From Gonocerus acuteangulatus (Eukaryota > Arthropoda > Insecta > Hemiptera > Coreidae): 64,000 bases of DNA. Both the position numbers and the translations under genes were made by a program. The notes beneath the pieces were generated by a model. That model ran no database searches. It was not told where the DNA came from and was given only the letters and a program-made list of their open reading frames with translations. This document shows, one piece after another, positions 45,824-56,491 of this stretch (position 1 is its first letter; every line of letters begins with the position of its first letter). Location: contig OX328124.1 in the NCBI GenBank assembly GCA_946811695.1, positions 97,614,935 to 97,678,934 on the forward strand, read 5' to 3'.

Positions 45824-47286
45824 ATATTATTTTCGAATTTTCACATTAATTAAGTATTATACAAATCACATATGTGAAGCTCCCGGCGTGGATATTTTAT
45901 TTCAATAATAAAGATGAAATTTCAGAAAAATCAAATTTAACGTCGATAAATGACGTTAAAGTTCAATAAATAAATTTATTGTTAACATTTAAGTAAATAA
46001 ATAACATTTGTTAATATTTAATGAGCCTTCAGCTAGATATATTTAATTCCATATTAGTTAATTATCAAGAGAGAGTCTTTAATCTTAAGCCTCATTGTCT
46101 TATCTCTCTCATTTAATGCTTATCTCTGCTCACTTAATGCACCTTGCTTAGCGAATTCCGCAGTTTAGTATAAAACATATAAACACTAAACTTGCATGTA
46201 TATACATTATTTATTTAATGCATTACTGACGTATCACTGCATGTATGCTTGTTCAGGCTATGTACCTTGGCATGTTAAAGGCAGCAAAATCATATTTCTA
46301 GCCTGTAGTTATCACGTATATTTATTTACATGCATTCCATTTATACTATATGCATTATGTTTTCTATCTGCATTATATCCTATTTCTATTTCATGATTTA
46401 AATTGCAAGGTGCAACATATAATATTATATCAGTTCTTAAGTGGGTTTTTTCAGATAAATAACATAACTTATTGTAAAGTTTCACTCACGATTATTCAAT
46501 TAAGTTTCATATTCATAAGCGCTCATTATCTCCATTAGCGATTTTCTTCCATGTTAGTAAATGCCTGTAGCTTCAATTAAATCTATTACATCTTGACTTG
46601 GTATTTATTGAAGTTTTATTGCTCAAGATAACTTTATATTTCCATGCTTATCATGTTTCATGCCTTTATCAGGCTTCTTCAGGGGACTTTTCATTCTCTA
46701 TTTCAGGTGGATTGGGGATTTTATTTCATAAATGTCATTTCTTGCTTATAATATTTATGCTTAACCTATTCAAGCTTTTAATTTTCATGCTTTACTATCT
46801 AGGCTTGTTCTATTTATATTTCTTTATTTATGCCATTTATGTTTATTCTATTTTGCTTATGTCTTGATGTTTTCGCCCTTGTGCCTGTATTCCTTTAGCA
46901 TGCCTATCTTCTTGTGCATCGATTTTGTCTTTCTTTCCCTGCTTGCCCCCCTCAGAGCGCGGCAAGCACGTTGCATGTCACAAGTTGTTGGCATCATTGG
47001 TGCAAACTCCAATTTCCAGCACCCCGAGTCAATCGTACTTTATTTCAGGGCATGTTCCAGTCCCATGACAGGACCTTGTTTGTTTATATCTAAGCATCAT
47101 GTATTTCCTTATTTGTATTTTACCCCTCTCCACTGCCTTTCATGTATCTGTTTGCTTGTTCGCTCCCCTCTCAGCATGAATTTTGTACATTGTTCGCTGT
47201 CTTGCCTACTGTTCTCTTCTTCTTCGTCCTCGTCGCATACCACCTGGCCGGTATGCATTATCATTTGATTTATTTGAAAGTACACA
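45824..47286 (+). other. BEL untranslated leader
   Basis: About 1.46 kb of AT-rich sequence before the gag start. Small hydrophobic frames (46196-47268) have no family signature. Base composition changes sharply to G+C richer at about 46930, just before gag. Confidence 0.6.
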
Positions 47287-50200
47287 ATGTCTGACAAACT
47301 GGCATTAACATTAGAGCGGCGGCTACGCAGTTTAGCCCGTAGCATCACCGGCATCATCAACACATTGAAGGCCACCGCGGATGATGATGTCCACCTCCTT
47401 GAGGCGTCACTTGACACAGCGCGCTCATTCTGGAAGCTGTATCAAGAATCATTTCTTCAGCGCGAGGAACTAACCGGCGAACCCAACGTGAGCCCTTTTC
47501 CCGCCGAATCATGGAATGCACAGTTTCTTTTATTTCAAACCGAGATGATCACCCATGAGGCCAAACTTCTTAGGCTCAAAGACGCAGCATGCAGAGCCGC
47601 TAGAGTTTGTGAAGCGTTACCACAGCCTGATGACATTCCAAATGCTACCTGCAACGGAGGCCACACCCGTCTGCAGCTTCCCAGGATTCCTATTCCTTTC
47701 TTCTCGGGTGACCTACTAAAATGGACAAGCTTCAGGGACACCTACACCTCGCTTATCCACGAGGAAGCCTCCTTAACAAACGTAGAAAAATTCCACTACC
47801 TCTTAGGAGCCCTAAAGGGTGAGGCTGCTACCCTAGTGTCCCACCTTGTCGTTGATGACGCGTCATACACCCTTGCCTGGGAAAAGATCATGACCACTTA
47901 CAACAACCCGCGGATCCTCGCCAGCTTCCTCATCAACAGGCTTCTTGAGTATAAGGCCTCCTCAAGTGTCAACGCTGGGACAGGCCATGATTCATTCATA
48001 AATGAAGTGGCAGACTCTATCGAGGCTTTCAAGGCCCTACATATTGAGAACCCCGAGGAATTCCTATTGGCGTCCTTAGCCCTCCGAGCTCTTGATCCTG
48101 AGACAAGGCGCAGTTATGAGCTTAGCCTAGGTACTGCTCAGATGCCAACACCCGACTCAGTAATAACGTTCGTGAGGCAACGTAGGTTGGCGCTAAGAAT
48201 GGCAGACGACCTCGCAAGCTCGTGTTCCTCAGTTCCTCATTACAGTCGCCAAAAATCCACCTCGCCACGAGACTTCAAAAGAAGAGGAGTTTCCCTTCAC
48301 ATTTCATCACCAAGTCTGGCACAACCCAAGGCAGAGAGGCCCCAAGCGAATCCAACCAGCGGCACAGCAAGGCGCCAGCTTCGATGCGCCCAATGCCAAC
48401 AGCATCATGGTCTTCACCAGTGTCCTGAATTCATCAAAATGTCCATCAAAGAAAGGCTGAATGTGGTGAGAGCCCATAATTCTTGCTCCAACTGCCTTAA
48501 ACCGGGACATCACGTCGCCAACTGTTTTTCCAGATTTCGCTGCAGGAATTGCGGCAAAAGACATCACACCTTACTGCACGGTGATACCCGACGCTCCGAA
48601 CCAGCAAAGGAGCCTGCGCAGCAAGAGGCGACTACGAGCGCGTTCATTGGATTCGGCTCTGCTCCAGCTCATCCAGTTGCCACCACCACTACGGTCCTTT
48701 TAGGAACCGCTTATGTTCTGATTCGCGGTTCTCGGGGCAATTATCAATCTGCCCGCGCCATCTTGGATTCTGGAAGTCAGCACTCTTTCATCACCAAGGA
48801 GCTCGCTCGCAATCTGGGAGCCAAAGTTTTGTCATATAGCGGCCAGGTTCTTAGCTTAGGCGAATCGCAAGTCCCAAAATCCATCCTCAAGGGAACTACC
48901 TCTTGTACGATCCGCAACGTTTCAGGAGAACGAGAACTCCCAGTTAATGTTTTAGTTGTGGATAGAATATCATCATCCATTCCTAGCCAGGAAGTGCCCT
49001 CCGCCACCGTCCAGCAACTCGCCCAGTATCCGTTGGCGGATTATCAATTTGGCAGCCCTCAGCCAGTTGAAATACTTATCGGGGCCGATCTCTATTCGCA
49101 CGTGATCACAGGAGCACCTCAGCCTTCTGGAATCCGAGACATATTCTTCCATCCATCAATATTTGGCCTTATTGTGACGGGAGTCCTCCATAACGTGCAG
49201 TCCTCGCAGACTCATTCCTTTTTCCTGGACTCTCCAATGAACGTGGAGCAACAACTTAGGGCTTTCTGGGAGCTAGAAGAACCCTCCCCGGCGCAAAGGG
49301 ACCATCCAGATGATGCCCTCTGCGAGGACCACTTCCTCCAAACGCATTCGAGAACCGCAGAAGGCAGATACGTCGTTCGCTTGCCTTTCAAGGATAAACA
49401 GCCTCGTATAGGCCACAACAGGGAAGTATCTCTACGTCGGTTCTACTCACTGGAATCCAAGTTCCGCAGAGACCGCATATTCGCCCAGAGATATGGTGAC
49501 TTCATGAGAGAATATCTCGCCCTCAAGCATATGTCACCCACAACGCAGCAGTCTCAGTATCTAATCCCTCACCACGGCATATGGCAAGAAGGTCCGCAGG
49601 GCAGCAAGCTACGTGTGGTTTTCGATGCGTCCTGTCCCTCTACAGCCCAAAGTCTTAACGACCTCCTTCATGCAGGACCCAAGCTGCAAGAAGACCTATG
49701 TTCTATCCTAATCCGCTTTCGATTGCACGCCGTCGCCGTTTGCGCTGACCTCGTGAAAATGTATCGACAAATCCTGATTCATCCAGAAGATCGGCGCTAT
49801 CAGCATATACTTTGGCGCAGCGATCCCTCGACATCCGTTTCGGAAATGGAACTTTCCACCGTCACTTACGGTGTGAAATCTAGCGCCTTTCAGGCTCTTC
49901 GAGTGATCCGCCAGCTCGTTCTTGACGAAGGCCATCGTTTCCCAATAGCCGCTTTGCGAATACCACGCGACATGTATGTCGATGACATTGTGAGCGGAGC
50001 AGAGACGAAGGAAGAGGCAACTCAGCTTATTCGCCAATTAACTGATCTCTTCGCGACAGGAGGATTTGAACTAAGCAAGTGGGCGTCAAATTGTCCTAAG
50101 ATTCTTCCTTCATCATGCAGTTCCGACAGAGTTGATCTAGTCTCCGTCGTGCCGCCAGAAGGCGACTTCGTGAAAATCCTGGGGCTCTGCTGGAATCCAC

Positions 50201-50565
50201 ACCTTGATTCATTTCTGTACACGATCCGGAATCCCCCCTTCGAGCGCGTCACCAAGCGCGCCATGTTATCAGCCGTCGCGAGAATCTTCGACCCTCTCGG
50301 ACTACTCGCTCCTATTGTGCTCTCGGCCAAATCTGATGAGGCGGGTGTTGTCAGGGTGGGCGGCCGTCTTCAAGAGTCGTCACTCCCCCAGAGCCAAAAG
50401 CATCCAATTTTGCTGCCGCCCCGAGCGCATTTATCAAAGATTCTGATAGACGACGTCCATGTGCGCAACTTTCATGCAGGACCTTCACTATGCCTGGCGC
50501 TTCTAAGACTGCGCTACTGGATTCCTCGAGCCGCTAAACTAATCCTTCGATCTTCGACGTGCTGA
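47287..50565 (+). CDS. BEL/Pao gag-protease-RT polyprotein, truncated
   Basis: 1092 codons from the ATG at 47287. In order: the DUF1759 gag region near residues 130-225 (FFSGDLLKWTSFRDTY), a cluster of Cys/His zinc motifs near 363-431 (CAQC..H, CSNCLKPGHHVANC, CRNCGKRHH), a retropepsin with DSGSQHSFI near 491, and RT with LRVVFDAS near 775, DLVKMYRQI near 819 and YVDD near 897. Then KILGLCWNP and DPLGLLAPIV, the Peptidase_A17 (Pao) region. Near residue 1012 the frame jumps straight to GVVRVGGRL and the integrase zinc-binding region (HVRNFHAG), so RNase H is deleted in frame. It stops soon after, and a LTPGHF integrase C-terminal motif follows out of frame at about 50560. BEL polyproteins normally exceed 1500 residues. 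Confidence 0.93.
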   Translation: MSDKLALTLERRLRSLARSITGIINTLKATADDDVHLLEASLDTARSFWKLYQESFLQREELTGEPNVSPFPAESWNAQFLLFQTEMITHEAKLLRLKDAACRAARVCEALPQPDDIPNATCNGGHTRLQLPRIPIPFFSGDLLKWTSFRDTYTSLIHEEASLTNVEKFHYLLGALKGEAATLVSHLVVDDASYTLAWEKIMTTYNNPRILASFLINRLLEYKASSSVNAGTGHDSFINEVADSIEAFKALHIENPEEFLLASLALRALDPETRRSYELSLGTAQMPTPDSVITFVRQRRLALRMADDLASSCSSVPHYSRQKSTSPRDFKRRGVSLHISSPSLAQPKAERPQANPTSGTARRQLRCAQCQQHHGLHQCPEFIKMSIKERLNVVRAHNSCSNCLKPGHHVANCFSRFRCRNCGKRHHTLLHGDTRRSEPAKEPAQQEATTSAFIGFGSAPAHPVATTTTVLLGTAYVLIRGSRGNYQSARAILDSGSQHSFITKELARNLGAKVLSYSGQVLSLGESQVPKSILKGTTSCTIRNVSGERELPVNVLVVDRISSSIPSQEVPSATVQQLAQYPLADYQFGSPQPVEILIGADLYSHVITGAPQPSGIRDIFFHPSIFGLIVTGVLHNVQSSQTHSFFLDSPMNVEQQLRAFWELEEPSPAQRDHPDDALCEDHFLQTHSRTAEGRYVVRLPFKDKQPRIGHNREVSLRRFYSLESKFRRDRIFAQRYGDFMREYLALKHMSPTTQQSQYLIPHHGIWQEGPQGSKLRVVFDASCPSTAQSLNDLLHAGPKLQEDLCSILIRFRLHAVAVCADLVKMYRQILIHPEDRRYQHILWRSDPSTSVSEMELSTVTYGVKSSAFQALRVIRQLVLDEGHRFPIAALRIPRDMYVDDIVSGAETKEEATQLIRQLTDLFATGGFELSKWASNCPKILPSSCSSDRVDLVSVVPPEGDFVKILGLCWNPHLDSFLYTIRNPPFERVTKRAMLSAVARIFDPLGLLAPIVLSAKSDEAGVVRVGGRLQESSLPQSQKHPILLPPRAHLSKILIDDVHVRNFHAGPSLCLALLRLRYWIPRAAKLILRSSTC

Positions 50566-50670
50566 CACCTGGACACTTCTCCGTTGTACGCACTCCTTCC
50601 GGCACTCTCCTTACAAGAGCAGTGACCTCCTTGGTTCCCTTATTTTATCACGAGTCAGGGAACTCTTAGT
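50553..50670 (+). pseudogene. BEL integrase C-terminal remnant, out of frame
   Basis: Directly after the stop, the +1 frame reads DVLTPGHFSVVRTPSGTLL. LTPGHF is the motif near the integrase C-terminus of BEL elements. The catalytic core between the zinc-binding region and this motif is missing, marking a second deletion that also shifts the frame. Confidence 0.75.
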
Positions 50671-50925
50671 TAGTTTATTTCATCCCCAGGGGGACTTCAG
50701 TTCATTGTTATTTCTTAGCTAGGTTTGCTATTATTCCCTTTTTTTTCTCATTTTATGTCGCTCCCAACGAGCCTTATTATGTTTTTGTATATATTCGTTC
50801 TTATCGCAAGGTGAGTGAAGCTACTTACTTTTAACGGGCATTGTAAGCCCTCATTACATTTGTATATCACTGCTGTCTTTCTTGTTGCAATTTATTAAAT
50901 CAGGCGGACACCGCTACACTGATTT
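50671..50925 (+). other. BEL 3' untranslated region
   Basis: AT-rich, no frame of note. Confidence 0.6.
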
Positions 50926-50937
50926 AGGTGGGCGGTT
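50926..50937 (+). promoter_or_regulatory. BEL polypurine tract
   Basis: The G-rich aggtgggcggtt directly precedes the right LTR, the position of the plus-strand primer. It is not purely purine (one C, terminal TT). Confidence 0.6.
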
Positions 50938-51544
50938 TGTTCGATCTACGAGCTTGCTATATCACTCGCCTATCGAAGATGATGCTCTCCTACATCCCAC
51001 GCACTCTCTCGGACCAGCGGGTGAAGCAGGAAGTTCTGCAAGCTCGCACTGCAGCACGCAGCGCTAGGCTACACGCACGGAGCCTTGAGAGTACAGTACG
51101 TCCTGGGCAGCTGAAGAGCAAGTACCCCGCTAAACAGCTCTTCCTCAGCAAAACCTCCTCACCCATTGACCGAAGAAGATGCAATCCAACGCCATGAGGG
51201 AGTAGAGGCGAATCTCCGGCCAGGAGCGCGAATGCGGAGGAGAGAGGAGCGAAGACAGCGAACCGGCGAATGTCGAGGCAACATCACAGCATGCGGCCAT
51301 CATAATCCCCAGGCAACATTAATCTCAATCATTAACAATATTAACACCATTGGCTCTTCAAGCCCAGGGAAGACATATGTTTTATTTAATATAGCTATTT
51401 TTCTCACGTAAATCTTTGTTACATATCATTTCATACAGTCCACTTTTATCTACTCCACGCCGGGACTCATATCCGGCGATGCCGAGCTTGCTCGATCAAG
51501 ATTTGCGCGCACCACCCATGCCAGGGAGGCGTGCAAATTATTCA
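50938..51544 (+). repeat. BEL right LTR
   Basis: 607 bp, identical as read to 45197-45803, followed by the accac duplication. Confidence 0.96.
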
Positions 51545-53127
51545 ACCACTGCCTAATAAAGCCTATATAGAAGAATGTAACTTATAAAGCCAATCTAGTG
51601 GATACAGAAGGATCAAGAACAAGTTCTCAAAATTGAGTAGATACCACTGCCTAATAAAGCCTATATAGAAGAATGTAACTTATAAAGCCAATCTAGTGGA
51701 TACAAAAGGATCAAGGACAAGTTCTCAAAATTGAGTAGATACCACTTCCTAATAAAGCCTATATAGAAGAATATAACTTATCAAGCCAATCTAGTGGATA
51801 CAGAAGGACCAAGAACAAGTTCTCAAAATTGAGTAGATACCACTCCCTAATAATGCCTATATAGAATAATATGCCTAATAAAGCCAATCAGATGGATCAA
51901 TAACGAGTCCAAGTAGAATTATTATAGAATCATAGTAGAATCCCCTGCCTAATAATACCTATATAGAAAAATATGCCTAATATAGCCTATCTAATGGATA
52001 CAGAAGGACAAAGAACAAGTCTTTAAGATCTAGGTGATGCAAAAATACTAAAAACACGTTTTCAAGATTAAGTAGGATCCCCTGCCTAATAAAGCCCCTA
52101 TAGAATAATATGCCTAATAACGCCTATCAGGTAGATAAGGAGGACCAAGTACAAGTATTCAAGATTAAATGTTTTTATTGTTAGAATACTGCTGTGTTTG
52201 GGGACCTTTATACTTAAGGCAATTTGTAAATTGTAGAGGGGACAATTAAATTCAAAGAAATTATTTACGTTTGTTGCATTTAAATTTTGTTGTGAAAAAA
52301 CGAAACATTACTATTATGCCACAAAATGACTTACAAGAATATTGGAATTTCAAAACCAATCAACTGAAAATAATAATTTTTAATAATGGGGTAGCAAAGC
52401 ATTTAAAAAGAAGTTGGAATGTAAATGCTATGTAGAAGTACAATTGTAAGTTTAAATTATAATAATAATAATAATAATGTTAGAAAGGAGTAATATTATT
52501 GACTTATTTGATACAAATAAATAAATTAAAAGTGATATAGAACGACTTGGCTAAAATGTTAAGAGGCAGATAAAAAATAATAAAAAAATAACTTACCTTA
52601 AATTAAGATGGATGTACTAGAATGTCACTACAGTCTTGTAGAGATATAAAATTTCAGGCACTTTCAACATTTGTTCACACTGAGTAAAACAATATAAACA
52701 GATCTAAGGTGTTACACGAGAGCTGGTGAAAGAATGAATGAAAAGTGTTCGTATTGCAATTCTCTCTATGCAGGGTCTACTTCCAGGTAATGTCATATAC
52801 TTTTATTGCCCTTTACCGTTATTCAGAAAGCTCTTTGTGTTTACTTACAAAGGACTCGGTACAGACCACCCGTATTAGCTCAAAAGTGTCTAGATAAAGC
52901 TTGATAAACTTTCTGAAATAAATGATGGAATTTAAGATTGCTTAAACTAGGTTCTTGATCTAGTCAAAAAATTCAAGGAGAATTAGATCATGAATAGAAA
53001 ATCTCGGCCAATTAGAGGGAAAATAACAATACCAAGGATGGTCAAACTTCGTTTTCAAAGATTGTTAGTTGTAACACAAAAAAGAATCACTCATGATTCT
53101 AATAACTTAACGATGAAGGGCGATTAA

Positions 53128-53352
53128 ACAAATATTCCTGTTGAGACTTTAAAGCCATATGAACCCACAGGAATTATAGATAGGCCTAAAAACATAAAAT
53201 CATTGAAAAACGGATTTCTTATTATTGATTCAAACAAAAACGACATAGAGGTTACATCAGCAGAGTTTTCAAATATATGCAAACACCTGTTGATCAATAA
53301 AATTAAAATAAAAAATAAAGTTCTCTGTAAAAGGTTTTATGAATTCTATTAA
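53128..53352 (+). pseudogene. Open stretch in the repeat unit, possibly LINE ORF1-like
   Basis: 74 codons open on the plus strand without an ATG, containing YEPTGIIDRPKNIKSLKNGF, LIIDSNKNDIEV and CKHLLINKIKIKN, then a stop. The 'K.GFLIID' pattern recalls the gag-like ORF1 of jockey-group LINEs (LKNGxLLIE), but the match is weak. It is repeated at 57450-57674 and 61772-61996. It may be chance. Confidence 0.3.
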
Positions 53353-53479
53353 ATACATATTTTCCAATTTCCATTAATACTTACAATTTTAACTATTGGA
53401 ATTTTTATCCAAAGATTCATATAATTACTCAACAATAGATTCTAATTTAAAAACAGCTATTTTCGATATCTACCTGTTC

Positions 53480-53580
53480 TAAAACGTTAAATCATTTATT
53501 AGGCACTTCGGATTACGTCATTGGGTCGACGTCAGAAGCGTGTTTCCCATCTGTGAAGTGAAGCAGGAAACAAGCTAAAA
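53480..53580 (+). repeat. Diverged internal copy of the dispersed element end
   Basis: ttctaaaacgttaaatcatt, ggcacttcggattacgtcat and gggtcgacgtcagaagcgtg parallel ttctgaaacgc.aaattttc, gcacttccggattgtttcat and the tail at 55318-55390. So each 4322-bp unit contains at least two copies of this end, one older. It recurs at +4322 and +8644. Confidence 0.65.
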
Positions 53581-55420
53581 ACAGCAACCAATTAAAATGT
53601 GAGGTAAATAGAGGAAAAACGCCGTTCGTGGTGGTAGACAATCTTACAAGGCATTTCGCTCAGAAATACCCGAAATATTGTTTCTAATTTTACGTATCCT
53701 ATTTTATTGCCAAATAGATTTATATTCTATAATCAATAAAAAAAAAAAAAAAAAACTACTAGCAATAAAGAACGAAGGGTAATACATGAAAATAGGGAAT
53801 ACCAAGAACAATTCTAAAATACGAAATCAAAACCAGTACTGTAATCTATACGGCATCTTCGAATTCAAACAAACAAAATAATGCTTTTAATTATACATAT
53901 CCTGTTTACTGAAAAATACATTAGACTACTATAAGCAAGTACAAAAATAACGAGCAGTGAAAAAAAAAACTTCGGGAAACACACAAATAGATCCGTTTAA
54001 ATAAAGGAAACTAACTAAGTTTTAAGCACTTATTTCTCCTAATGTGACGACCCCATCAAACATTTCTGTAAAACATTTTTTGTAGAGAATTTAGTAAGCT
54101 TTCGAACTGTTACATTTCAATTGCCACGATCTCCTAACCCTTTTCGAGATATTAAGGAAAAAATACGAAGGGGGCCTAATAGATATTCATAAGGGATCTG
54201 AGAACCCCAAGATACCGCAAAAATAAAATATTCTAATTATACGTATCCTGTTTTATTGGCAAATACATTTGACTACTATAAGCAATTGCAAACAATAGGG
54301 AATATGCCAAAGAACTCGGAGTAGGAGCCTTGACAGTTTCAAGTCATTTGAAGGAAATCGGCAAATCCAAAACTGACATTTCATACGGTACAGCCTGATA
54401 TATTTCTAGCAATGAATTGTTTTTCTTATTTCCCAAAACTTTTCATTATTTCTGACAACAGAAAATTGGTCTCATTTTACCTATCCTGTTTTACACACAC
54501 ATACATTTTCCTTACAAATACAACATAAGAAATTAAAAAAATAAAAAGCAATAAAAAACCAAGGGAAAGAGACAAAAATTACAAAAAGAACGACAAAAAC
54601 CCGTTCATAAGTACAAAACAGACGTATTTGAAGTTTTAAGCACTTATTTCTCCGATTGACATAACCTAATCAAAAATAGTTTTAGAATCATTTTTGTAGA
54701 GAATTTAGTAAGCTTTCAAATAGTTTCAATCCACTTACCACGATTTCCCAACCGTCTTCGAGATATTAATGAAAGTTTACGAAGTTTCCAAAACTTTTCA
54801 TATCTGTTCATAAAATATTTTATTCTAACCCTTCCTTAACTCCAAACGTAACATAACTTTCAACATATTAGTTTTAATGAAAGTAGAACATGCAGATAAT
54901 GTTTCAACTGAATACCGTTATTCTAAGTACCCAAACCAAAAACGGTATTCAAAAACTATTTTTCCAATTTTCTCGACAACGGTTAAAGCTATCGCCTTGA
55001 AAATGGTTTCATTCGTTTTTCTAGGTCAAGAAGCCTATAAAACGAGTACTTACAAGCTTATGAACTCAAAAACGTAAGCGTTACGATTTTTTCTGCGCGA
55101 ATTTCGCCCCAAACGCCATCTTCCAGTGGGCGGATTTTGCTGGTTAACGAACTTGACCTTTCAAATTGGACGACAGATTTTTGTACCAAATTTCATCAAA
55201 ATCGGACCATTCGTCTTCTATTTAGAGAGCGAACAGACAAATATATATATATATAAATAAATATATACATATATATATATATACAAATTTGAACCACCGT
55301 TATTTTCGGTTTCTAGGGGTTCTGAAACGCAAAATTTTCTAGTCTGCACTTCCGGATTGTTTCATTGTATCAACCTTATAAGCGGGGTTCCTCCCTATGG
55401 GGGAGGGAGGAACCGCGCTA

Positions 55421-56491
55421 AGCCAATCTAGTGGATACAGAAGGATCAAGAACAAGTTCTCAAAATTGAGTAGATACCACTCCCTAATAACGCCTATATA
55501 GAATAATATGACTAATAAAGCCAATCTAGTCAATACAGAAGGATAAAGAACAAGTTCTCAAAATTGAGTAGATACCACTGCCTAATAAAGCCTATATAGA
55601 ATAATATGCCTAATAAAGCCAATCTAGTGGATACAGAAGGATCAAGAACAAGTTCTCAAAATTGAGTAGATACCACTCCTAATTAAGCCTATATAGAATA
55701 ATATGCCTAATAAAGCCAATCTAGTGGATACAGAAGGATCAAGAACAAGTTCTTAAAATTGAGTAGATACCACTGCCTAATAAAGGCTATATAGAATATT
55801 GTGCCTAATAAAGCCAATCTAGTGAATACAGAAGGATCATGAACAAGTTCTCAAAATTGAGTAGATACCACTGCCTAATAAAGCCTATATAGAAGAATGT
55901 AACTTATAAAGCCAATCTAGTGGATACAGAAGGATCAAGAACAAGTTCTCAAAATTGAGTAGATACCACTGCCTAATAAAGCCTATATAGAAGAATGTAA
56001 CTTATAAAGCCAATCTAGTGGATACAAAAGGATCAAGGACAAGTTCTCAAAATTGAGTAGATACCACTTCCTAATAAAGCCTATATAGAAGAATATAACT
56101 TATCAAGCCAATCTAGTGGATACAGAAGGACCAAGAACAAGTTCTCAAAATTGAGTAGATACCACTCCCTAATAATGCCTATATAGAATAATATGCCTAA
56201 TAAAGCCAATCAGATGGATCAATAACGAGTCCAAGTAGAATTATTATAGAATCATAGTAGAATCCCCTGCCTAATAATACCTATATAGAAAAATATGCCT
56301 AATATAGCCTATCTAATGGATACAGAAGGACAAAGAACAAGTCTTTAAGATCTAGGTGATGCAAAAATACTAAAAACACGTTTTCAAGATTAAGTAGGAT
56401 CCCCTGCCTAATAAAGCCCCTATAGAATAATATGCCTAATAACGCCTATCAGGTAGATAAGGAGGACCAAGTACAAGTATTCAAGATTAAA
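55421..56491. repeat. 98-bp minisatellite, complete array at the B/C junction
   Basis: tagataccac recurs at 55471, 55569, 55667, 55764, 55862, 55960, 56058 and 56156 (97-98 bp steps). Decaying units with aatacctatataga and aggtagataaggaggacc follow to about 56491. It starts right at the end of the dispersed element (ggaaccgcgctaa), suggesting the array grew from that element's edge. Confidence 0.95.

Larger units (their letters stand above)
45197..51544 (+). mobile_element. BEL/Pao LTR retrotransposon, 6348 bp, internally deleted
   Basis: Two 607-bp LTRs (tg...ca) that I read as identical flank a 5.1-kb interior with a long untranslated leader, one gag-protease-RT frame (47287-50565) and a purine-rich tract before the right LTR. 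RNase H, the integrase core and any envelope gene are missing. The element sits in a 98-bp minisatellite inside the 4322-bp array. Identical LTRs and a perfect target duplication mean recent insertion, presumably helped in trans, since the element cannot make a complete polymerase. Confidence 0.96.
51545..55866. repeat. Tandem-array unit B (4322 bp)
   Basis: Phased on the BEL target site. It matches 55867-60188 with no difference that I found. Contents: 98-bp minisatellite (to about 52169), about 1 kb unique-looking sequence with (AAT)n at 52461, an open stretch at 53128-53349, several degenerate internal repeats (cacttatttctcc.. at about 54027 and 54641), the dispersed (AT)n-carrying element (about 55130-55420), and the start of the next minisatellite at 55421. 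No rRNA, histone or other host gene. Confidence 0.96.

Noticed and set aside
54877..55077. 66-codon frame recurring in every tandem unit (also 43646, 59199, 63521)
   Set aside because: It recurs only because the DNA unit recurs. There is no recognised motif, and the diverged copy in unit A shows no sign of protein-level constraint.
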